Shown here: positions 58,223 through 64,000 of the stretch, piece by piece
How the letters are laid out: each line of letters starts with the position of its first letter
How positions within the stretch are numbered: position 1 is the stretch's first letter
Source of the DNA: Micromonospora sp. U21
GTDB taxonomy: Bacteria; Actinomycetota; Actinomycetes; Mycobacteriales; Micromonosporaceae
DNA length: 64,000 nucleotides
NCBI RefSeq assembly: GCF_018070045.1
Contig: NZ_JAGPYK010000026.1
Coordinates: forward strand, 22,565-86,564
Reading direction: 5' to 3'
Program-made: the position numbers and the translations under genes
Notes under the pieces: model-generated
What the model was told of the DNA's origin: nothing
The model's input: the letters and a program-made list of their open reading frames with translations, nothing else
Databases searched by the model: none

Positions 58223-58960
58223 TTGAGCAACCCCTCGACCAGCACGACGGACTCCACCGACGACGCAGCGGTCCGGCTCCGATCGATGCTTGTCGCCGCC
58301 CACTCCCTCACCCTGCACATCCCGGGCCACGAGGCGCACGTCGCCGGGCGGCACACGGTGACGGGTGACGGACGGGTGCGAGTCGACCTACCGGCCGAGT
58401 GCCGCCTGGCGCAGCGCCTCGCGCACCAGCGGGAGACGGTGGCGATGATCGAGGTGACCGACCTGGCACCCACCCCGGTACGCAACCGGGTCCGGGGGCG
58501 CGGCACGCTCACCGGCTGGCTGGCTCCCACCGCAGGCGACACCCCCGGGTACGACAGCAGCGACGACGACCTCGTGGCGGTCCTCGATCTCGCCACCGCC
58601 GAGGTGACCACCGCCGAGGGCACCGCCTCCATCGATCCGGCCGCGTTCGCTCTCGCCCAGCCCGATCCGCTGGCCGCCGCCGAAGCCGACCTGTTGTGCC
58701 ACCTCGACCACCACCACCCGCACACCGTCGAACGGCTGTGCCGACTGATACCCGCCCACCAGCTGCGGGGTGTTCGCCAGGTCCGGCCGCTGCGCCTGGA
58801 CCGGCACGGTGTCGTGCTCCGACTGGAGCTGCACACCGGTGACCGGGACATCCGGCTGAGCTTCCGCTCGACGCTGCGCCATCCGGATCAACTCGGCGAC
58901 CAGATCGACGCACTGCTCACGGAATCTCGGAGCTGCCGGGCCCGACGTGCCCGCGGGTGA
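58223..58960 (+). CDS. DUF2470-domain protein (HugZ-like)
   Basis: A perfect AGGAGG at 58209-58214 is spaced eight bases from TTG at 58223, so that start is preferred over a GTG that overlaps the ribosome site. The 245-residue protein has a flavin-reductase-like split barrel (VRLRSMLVAAHSLTLHIPGH, RVDLPAECRLAQRLAHQRET VAMIEV) and a C-terminal DUF2470 domain (AEADLLCHLDHHHPHTVERL CRLIPAHQL). HugZ-like proteins bind or degrade haem to release iron. The iron box directly upstream supports a role in iron supply. Confidence 0.88.
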   Translation: MSNPSTSTTDSTDDAAVRLRSMLVAAHSLTLHIPGHEAHVAGRHTVTGDGRVRVDLPAECRLAQRLAHQRETVAMIEVTDLAPTPVRNRVRGRGTLTGWLAPTAGDTPGYDSSDDDLVAVLDLATAEVTTAEGTASIDPAAFALAQPDPLAAAEADLLCHLDHHHPHTVERLCRLIPAHQLRGVRQVRPLRLDRHGVVLRLELHTGDRDIRLSFRSTLRHPDQLGDQIDALLTESRSCRARRARG

Positions 58961-59052
58961 CAGTGCCAGCGGAGCCGGCAACCGTGCCGTCGCACCAGCA
59001 GGACCGGCGGATGCGGGCCGACATCGAGCGGCGGCCGATCGGCTGATCCCTG

Positions 59053-59658
59053 CTAGGAAGCCACCGGTGCCGTCCAGGCCGGGTCGCGGCCGGTGAGCCC
59101 GACGACCCGGTCGAGCAGCGCGGCATCGGCCGACACCACGATCGACGGCCCGAACAGGCCCGGGGTGCCCTCGCTGCTCGCCTGCTGCGACACCAGACCA
59201 TGGACCCACTCGACGGTCCGCGGGTCGACGTCGTACGCCTGACCGGTCGCCCGGGCGAGATCCCAGCCGTGCACGAGCACCTCGTTCAGCGCGAACAGGC
59301 CCATGACCTCAGCCGGCAGCACGACCCCGCCGGCCGCGGCCTCACCCGTCCACGCGCTCGGTACGCGCCACGCGGCGGCCAGTTGGTCGAGCTGCGCGGG
59401 CAGAATCGTGCGCCACCCAGGGTCCAGACTGGCCATCGTGGACTCGCCGGGGCCGCCCGGCGCAGCGTCGGGAGCCTTCTCCGCGGCCATCCGGAACGCG
59501 ATCGTGAGCCCGACGAGATGATCGAGCAGGTCGCCGACGACCCATCCCGCACACGGGGTGGGAGAGGTGAGCTGGTCATCGGTCACCCCGTGCACGAGCG
59601 ACGTCAACGCGCGGGACGCCGGCTCGAAGTCCGGGGTGGCGGTGGTGATGTCGGGCAT
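59053..59658 (-). CDS. TIGR03086-type mycothiol-dependent/metal-binding protein
   Basis: The 201-residue protein follows the DinB/maleylpyruvate isomerase-like four-helix bundle. LTSPTPCAGWVVGDLLDHLV GL carries the TPC-x-W-x-V-x-D-LL-x-H motif whose histidine binds metal, and ALNEVLVHGWDLARATGQ carries the HGWDLA motif with the second metal ligand. Members of this group are thiol (mycothiol) S-transferases or of unknown reaction. It is a single gene between the DUF2470 and YccF genes. Confidence 0.9.
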   Translation of the reverse strand: MPDITTATPDFEPASRALTSLVHGVTDDQLTSPTPCAGWVVGDLLDHLVGLTIAFRMAAEKAPDAAPGGPGESTMASLDPGWRTILPAQLDQLAAAWRVPSAWTGEAAAGGVVLPAEVMGLFALNEVLVHGWDLARATGQAYDVDPRTVEWVHGLVSQQASSEGTPGLFGPSIVVSADAALLDRVVGLTGRDPAWTAPVAS

Positions 59659-59778
59659 CGCGCTACTCCTTCGGGACGAATCGTCCGCACGCTAGTCGGT
59701 GGGTCCGACACGACCGCGCAATCCCTCCAGCTCACAAGGGCGCACTGTCCGGTGGCGAGCGTCGCTCATGCTGAAAGA

Positions 59779-60159
59779 GTGATTCGCTTCGTCTTGAACA
59801 TGCTGTGGCTCATCTTCGGCGGTGGCATCGTGCTGGCGGTCGGTTACGGCATCGCCGCGCTGATCTGCTTCGTCCTGGTCATCACCATCCCGTTCGGGGT
59901 CGCGTCGCTGCGTCTGGCCGTCTACTCGTTGTGGCCGTTCGGCCGCACGCTGGTGCCCAAGCCGGGCGCGGGTGTCGCCTCCGGGCTGGCCAACGTCCTG
60001 TGGGTGGTGCTGGCGGGCTGGTGGCTCGCCCTGTCCCACATCGTCGCCGGCATCGCCCTCTGCGTCACGATCATCGGGATCCCGTTCGGTATCGCCAACT
60101 TCAAGCTCGTCCCGGCCGCGTTCTGGCCCCTCGGGCGCGAGGTCGTCGACGCCCCGTGA
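59779..60159 (+). CDS. YccF-domain inner-membrane protein
   Basis: A GTG start at 59779 gives 126 residues. The duplicated YccF pattern is clear: two copies of a hydrophobic hairpin ending in ITIPFGVASLRLAVYSLWPF GRTLV and IIGIPFGIANFKLVPAAFWP LGREVV, with WLALSHIVAGIALCVT between. Four membrane helices are expected. The family has no known reaction. Confidence 0.9.
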   Translation: MIRFVLNMLWLIFGGGIVLAVGYGIAALICFVLVITIPFGVASLRLAVYSLWPFGRTLVPKPGAGVASGLANVLWVVLAGWWLALSHIVAGIALCVTIIGIPFGIANFKLVPAAFWPLGREVVDAP

Positions 60160-60273
60160 GGTCAGCTCAGCCCGGTCCGGCCGGGCATCGTCGACAGTGG
60201 ACGCGCGGGTACCATGCTGGTCGTACCGCAGCGGTGGACTACCGTCCGACGAACCTTCCGATAGGAGCCTGGC

Positions 60274-61071
60274 ATGGCCGGCCCGGATGCCGAACTCGCA
60301 GCGAAGCTTGAGCCCGACGTGCCGCACGCGGCGCGGATCTGGAACTACTGGATGGGCGGCAAGGACAACTTCCAGGCCGACCGGGCGGCCGGCGACGCCG
60401 TGGCCGAGGTCTACCCGGAGATCGTCGTCATGGCGCAGCAGTCCCGCCGGTTCCTGGTGCGGGCCGTGCGCCATCTGGCCGCCGAGGCGGGCATCCGGCA
60501 GTTCCTGGACATCGGCACCGGCCTGCCCACCATGCAGAACACCCACGCGGTCGCCCAGGGGATCGCGCCCGAGTCGCGGATCGTCTACGTCGACAACGAC
60601 CCGATGGTTCTCGTGCACGCCCGGGCACTGCTGGCCAGCACGACCTCGGAGGGCGTCACCACCTACGTGCCCGCCGACTACCACGACCCGGAGAAGATTC
60701 TCGCCGAGGCCGCGCAGACGCTGGACTTCGACCAGCCCATCGCCGTGATGTACATGGGCGTGATGGGCTACGAGCCCGACCTGGCGGTGGTGCGCTCGAT
60801 CGTCGGGCGGACGATGGACGCGACCGCGTCCGGCAGCCACCTGGTCCTGTGGGACGGCACCAACACCAGCCCGGCGGTGGTGTCCGGCGCCGAGCGGCTG
60901 GCGGAGAACGGCGGCGTTCCGTACATCCTGCGCAGCCCCGAGGATCTCGCCAGTTGCTTCGCGGGGCTGACGATGGTCGAGCCCGGCCTGGTGCCGATCC
61001 CCCTGTGGCGTCCGGACGACGCCGACGCCAAGGGGATCGACGCGTACGGCGCCGTGGCCCGCAAGCCCTGA
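60274..61071 (+). CDS. DUF574-type SAM-dependent methyltransferase
   Basis: The 265-residue protein starts with the family hallmark ARIWNYWMGGKDNFQADRAA and has the SAM motif FLDIGTGLPTMQNTHAVAQG. Strand 2 reads IVYVDNDPMVLVHARALLAS, and VMYMGVMGYEP follows. DUF574 proteins are numerous in actinomycetes, often without known substrate. GATAGGAG precedes the ATG. The gene ends in a strong hairpin. Confidence 0.93.
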   Translation: MAGPDAELAAKLEPDVPHAARIWNYWMGGKDNFQADRAAGDAVAEVYPEIVVMAQQSRRFLVRAVRHLAAEAGIRQFLDIGTGLPTMQNTHAVAQGIAPESRIVYVDNDPMVLVHARALLASTTSEGVTTYVPADYHDPEKILAEAAQTLDFDQPIAVMYMGVMGYEPDLAVVRSIVGRTMDATASGSHLVLWDGTNTSPAVVSGAERLAENGGVPYILRSPEDLASCFAGLTMVEPGLVPIPLWRPDDADAKGIDAYGAVARKP

Positions 61072-61116
61072 CCAGCGGGGCCCGAGAGCGCCGACGACCC
61101 GGCTGATCGGTTTCCA

Positions 61117-61152
61117 GAAACGCGGCCGGCCCGATCGGGCCGGCCGCGTTTC
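61117..61152. terminator. Perfect palindromic terminator
   Basis: A 36-bp perfect palindrome starts GAAACGCGGCCGGCCC at 61117 and ends in its complement at 61152, 45 bases after the methyltransferase stop. Confidence 0.85.
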
Positions 61153-61268
61153 GGCGTTGCGCTGGCGGTGCCAGCGGCAGCCGATCTTGTCGGAGGGCGC
61201 GGTTAGCGTGTGCTCACTGTCGCCGCGCCGGCCACGTCGGGCCGGTCGCTGACCCCTCGGAGGCCCCC

Positions 61269-62687
61269 ATGCCGCAGGAGACGACCTACCTCGAACTGTC
61301 CGAAGTGGACGGTGCGCACAAGTTCTACGAGGTCGCTGTCGATGACGCCACGCTGACCGTGCGATACGGCCGGATCGGCGACCAGGGGCAGGTCAAGGCA
61401 AGCGCCTACGCGGACAACGCCCGGGCGAGGGCGGCCGCGGCCAAGAAGATCGGGGAGAAGGTCCGCAAGGGGTACGCTCCGGCGGTTCCCGGCATCCGCC
61501 AGAAGCGCAGTGTCTCCCGGCGGCAGATCGTCAGCACCCGCTCCACGGCCCGCACCGCCCCGGTGCTCTGGCGCTACGACTCCGGTGCCCCCGCCTTCGG
61601 CATCTTCGTCGACGAGCAGCACTGCATGGTGGGCAACGAGCACGGCGTGATCACCACCCTCGGCCACGACGCCCAGGTGCGCAGTCAGGTTCGACTCCCC
61701 GACGGGGTGAAGTGCATCGTCGCCGACGACGCCTGGGTCTACGCGGGCTGCGACGACGGCAACGTCTACGACCTCTCCGGCAAGGTGCCCCGGGTGGCGT
61801 ACGCGATCGCCCCCGAGATCGACATCTACTGGTTGGACATCCACGACGGCGTCCTGGGCGTCTCCGACGCCGACGGCGGGATCGCCGCCATCGACCACGA
61901 GGACGAGTTCCTCTGGCGCCGGCCCGGGCGGGGCCGCTCCGCCTGGATGGTGCGCTGCGACACCGACGCGCTCTACCACGGCCATTCCCAGGGGGTGACC
62001 GGCTACGACTGGCGTACCGGCCGGGAGCTCTGGCACACCAGGACCGGTTCGGTGCTCTTCGGATGGCAGGAGCGCGGCAGCGTGTTCGCCGGGACGGGCA
62101 CCCGTGAGGTGGTGCGGCTGGCCAAGGACGGCCGGGTCGAACGCAGCTACCGATGCGACGCGCCGGTCTTCTCCTGCGCTACGGCCGAGGGCGGCCGGTT
62201 CGTGTTCGCCGGCGACAGCCAGTCCTCGATCTACTGCTTCGACGCGGCCGGCACCCGGCTGTGGAAGCTCGGCACCGGCTGTGGCTCGGCGTACTCCATG
62301 CAGTACCACGGCGATCGGCTCTACGTCGTCACCACCGGCGGCCATCTGGCCTGCATCGACGCCAGCGAGCCGGCGATCCGGGCGGCCCAGAGCGGGGACG
62401 TGCCGGACGTGCTGGACGTCAAGGCGCCCCGCCAGGCACCGCGGACCGTGGAGCCGACGGTGGTCGAGGTGACCAGCGACGCCGGAGCGGGCGTGGTGGT
62501 GCAGTGCCTGACCGATCGCGGACGGATGCGAGTCCAGGTGGTTTCCGACGGCTACCGGCGCGACTGGTCGGTGCAGTTCCCCAAGGGCATCCGCGAGCCG
62601 GGTGCCCGCTACCTGGTGACCGAGGTCCGCGAGTCGGGCCGCGGGGGGTTCTACCGGGCGTACGGCGACATCCGCCGGCTGCGCTGA
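61269..62687 (+). CDS. WGR-domain protein with PQQ-like beta-propeller
   Basis: Residues 5-75 form a WGR domain (TYLELSEVDGAHKFYEVAVD, VRYGRIGDQGQVKASAYADN ARARAAAAKKIGEK), with the WGR motif as YGRIG. The rest of the 472-residue protein has repeated blades (VLWRYDSGAPAFGIFVDEQH, WVYAGCDDGNVYDLSGKVPR, LWHTRTGSVLFGWQERGSVF, TRLWKLGTGCGSAYSMQYHG) typical of a PQQ/WD40-like propeller. No signal peptide is seen, so it is probably cytoplasmic. WGR domains in PARPs and MolR proteins mediate nucleic acid or protein contacts; the function here is unknown. Confidence 0.88.
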   Translation: MPQETTYLELSEVDGAHKFYEVAVDDATLTVRYGRIGDQGQVKASAYADNARARAAAAKKIGEKVRKGYAPAVPGIRQKRSVSRRQIVSTRSTARTAPVLWRYDSGAPAFGIFVDEQHCMVGNEHGVITTLGHDAQVRSQVRLPDGVKCIVADDAWVYAGCDDGNVYDLSGKVPRVAYAIAPEIDIYWLDIHDGVLGVSDADGGIAAIDHEDEFLWRRPGRGRSAWMVRCDTDALYHGHSQGVTGYDWRTGRELWHTRTGSVLFGWQERGSVFAGTGTREVVRLAKDGRVERSYRCDAPVFSCATAEGGRFVFAGDSQSSIYCFDAAGTRLWKLGTGCGSAYSMQYHGDRLYVVTTGGHLACIDASEPAIRAAQSGDVPDVLDVKAPRQAPRTVEPTVVEVTSDAGAGVVVQCLTDRGRMRVQVVSDGYRRDWSVQFPKGIREPGARYLVTEVRESGRGGFYRAYGDIRRLR

Positions 62688-62720
62688 GCGGCCGTCCGGA
62701 CCGGGCGGTAGCCGCAGGGG

Positions 62721-62745
62721 GCCGGGCGCTCGTGCGTCGCCCGGC
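62721..62745. terminator. Terminator-like hairpin between convergent genes
   Basis: GCCGGGCG (62721-62728) pairs with CGCCCGGC (62738-62745) around nine bases, between the WGR gene and the peptidoglycan-binding gene. Confidence 0.65.
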
Positions 62746-62790
62746 TCCCGCGGGTCTGGCGTTGATCAGGATTCGAACCCGTTCACCACC

Positions 62791-63639
62791 TCAGGTCGTT
62801 CGCTGGTACTCCTCCCAGGACAGCTTGGGCGTGACGACCGGTCCGTCGTCGGCGCCCCGGTTGGCGAGCCCGTTGAGACCCAGGTAGTAGTCCCCAGCCT
62901 GGTGCTGCGCGGCGGCCGACTGGTCGGTGTCCGCCAGCGCGATCGCGTGGATGTGGTACGGCCAGTCACCCTGCGACGGCGTGCGCAGCCACGCCGCGAA
63001 GCCCACCCGGCGCAACTGCCGGACCACGGTGGTGCGGTAGGTGGTGGACAGGCCGCTCACCGAGAGGTCCAACGCGCCGCCGCCGTCGTGCGTGCCGGCC
63101 GAACTCGAGTTGCCGGAGCTGTACGAGCCCTGCGTGATTGACAACTGCGTGCCGAGCAGCCGCTCCGCCTCCAGCAGCATGGCCCTGGTGCGCGTGTTCA
63201 CGGTGACACCGCGCAGGGCCACCGTGCTGCCCGGCGAGAGCGGGAGGGTCACCGTGTACCGCTGGTCTCCGAGCAGGCGCAGCGAGGTCAGCCCGGGCAG
63301 GCCGGTGGCGTCCAGCCCCGAATACCCCAGTGACCGCTGGTACGCGGCGTACGCCGCGACGGTGCTGGTGCCGAAATGGCCGTCGACGTAGGTGGCGGAC
63401 AGCAGGCCCCGGGCCTGCAACGCTCGCTCCACCTGGAGCACGCTGTCCTTGCTGCCCGCGGTGATCGCGCTGTCGGCGCGCCGCGGGTCGATCTGCGCGG
63501 CCTTGATCAGCGCCTCCATGTTGACCTGAGGCAGGGCGGCGGCGGGCGCAGCCTGGGCGGGCTGGGCGGCCTGCCCCGCCGCGACCAGCGACGCCGTCGC
63601 GGCGGCCGCGGTGACCAGCAGATGTCTCCGAGTGGGCAC
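62791..63639 (-). CDS. Exported peptidoglycan-binding and M15-like peptidase protein
   Basis: A GTG preceded by GGAGGA starts MPTRRHLLVTAAAATASLVA, a twin-arginine-type leader ending near AQAAPAA. Residues 65-125 form a peptidoglycan-binding domain (DSVLQVERALQARGLLSATY, GTSTVAAYAAYQRSLGYSG). The C-terminal domain (282 residues in total) has AGTHDGGGALDLSVSG and DWPYHIHAIALA, matching the H-x6-D and H-x-H zinc ligands of M15/DacB-like D,D- or L,D-peptidases. It would act on the cell wall outside the membrane. Confidence 0.85.
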   Translation of the reverse strand: MPTRRHLLVTAAAATASLVAAGQAAQPAQAAPAAALPQVNMEALIKAAQIDPRRADSAITAGSKDSVLQVERALQARGLLSATYVDGHFGTSTVAAYAAYQRSLGYSGLDATGLPGLTSLRLLGDQRYTVTLPLSPGSTVALRGVTVNTRTRAMLLEAERLLGTQLSITQGSYSSGNSSSAGTHDGGGALDLSVSGLSTTYRTTVVRQLRRVGFAAWLRTPSQGDWPYHIHAIALADTDQSAAAQHQAGDYYLGLNGLANRGADDGPVVTPKLSWEEYQRTT

Positions 63640-63756
63640 TGATCCTCCATGACGATGATCGGGTACAACACGGACGACGAAAAGTTTCTATACGTCGATG
63701 GATAGTGTCAGAAATCTTCTCAGACCGAAAGCCTCCGGACCGCGGTGCACGATCTA

Positions 63757-63778
63757 CCCCGCCCCCGCCCCCGCCCCC
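63757..63778. repeat. C-rich 6-bp tandem repeat
   Basis: The unit CCCCCG is repeated almost four times in intergenic DNA upstream of the peptidoglycan-binding gene. No coding signal overlaps it. It is a slippage-prone tract. Confidence 0.8.
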
Positions 63779-63896
63779 GGCAGCAGCAACTAGTACGGCA
63801 GCCGCCGTTTGAGATGTTGCTGGTGGGGGCCGGTTAGACGAGGTGCGGCCACCGCGTGATCGTCTGTATGTTGTGGACAAACTTTCAGATCTGGCG

Positions 63897-64000
63897 GTGG
63901 CCGCGTGCCACAGCGTAAACCCTGCCCGGTGGGGGCAGGTCCTGGCCGGGGTGTGCGATGCGTTCGCGGGTCGGTTCGGTCGGGTCGAGCCGCGTCGGGC
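63897..64000 (+). CDS. IS701-family transposase, 5' end (runs off the right edge)
   Basis: From a GTG at 63897 the open frame reads NPARWGQVLAGVCDAFAGRF followed by GRVEPRR, the conserved start of actinobacterial IS701-type transposases (a W-x-x-x-L helix and GRFGRVEPRRRA). Only 34 codons lie in the window, so integrity is unknown. The upstream segment from about 63,790 should contain the element's left end. Confidence 0.75.
   Translation, partial: MAACHSVNPARWGQVLAGVCDAFAGRFGRVEPRR

Noticed and set aside
63757..63778. C-rich tract as a terminator or regulatory site
   Set aside because: It has no dyad symmetry and no clear relation to a gene end; recorded only as a repeat.

Overview
The window is high-GC actinomycete DNA. 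Frequent GTG starts, gene pairs overlapping at ATGA or GTGA, DUF397, DivIVA-like, DUF574 and SanA-type genes, CBM2-linked glycoside hydrolases and an IdeR-type iron box all point to the Micromonosporaceae, most likely Micromonospora. No rRNA or tRNA gene and no CRISPR array was seen.

Layout. (1) 1-7.7 kb is an unstable left border: the 5' part of a secreted peptidase gene, a truncated IS701-like transposase, a small DivIVA-type operon, an XRE regulator with a large internal deletion beside an intact DUF397 gene, a low-GC PD-(D/E)XK nuclease gene, and two abutting IS630 elements that share one TA target. (2) 7.7-36 kb is a defence island. A UvrD-type helicase with a RelE-like N-terminus diverges from a type IIG restriction-modification gene. 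Two small unknown genes and a short GntR regulator follow. Then comes a three-gene minus-strand operon: a 2,078-residue kinase/helicase/DUF1998/nuclease fusion, a DrmD-like SNF2 helicase and a DrmMI-like adenine methyltransferase. Next are a VapBC-type pair, an HTH-methyltransferase-TRD protein with an altered catalytic motif, two exported proteins, an RNase H protein and a Rad50-like ATPase with a small overlapping partner. (3) 36-43 kb has housekeeping and secreted genes: DUF4190, PPOX/F420 enzyme, bile-acid-type symporter, GH18 chitinase, EACC1 protein and a 939-residue M14 peptidase. (4) 42.9-44.8 kb is a degenerate remnant of a plasmid or integrative element: a frameshifted DUF2637 gene, 18-bp and 10-bp tandem repeats, and two copies of a 28-bp motif found again at 33.07 kb. 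(5) 44.8-63.6 kb is chromosomal backbone: a plant-polymer GH with FN3 and CBM2, a serine hydrolase, SanA, a LacI/GH43 xylan module, a cobalamin-riboswitch cbtB-cbtA-phosphatase operon, FetB and MFS transporters, a ROK repressor, an iron-box-controlled rpsD paralogue opposite a DUF2470 gene, and several small enzymes. (6) The right edge holds the 5' end of another IS701-family transposase.

The most interesting system is the operon at 14.5-27.9 kb. It resembles class 1 DISARM in its SNF2 helicase and adenine methyltransferase. The separate helicase, DUF1998 and nuclease genes of DISARM appear to be replaced by one giant polypeptide that also carries a Ser/Thr kinase, a feature reminiscent of PglW in the Pgl system. 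This is read from motifs, not from database searches.
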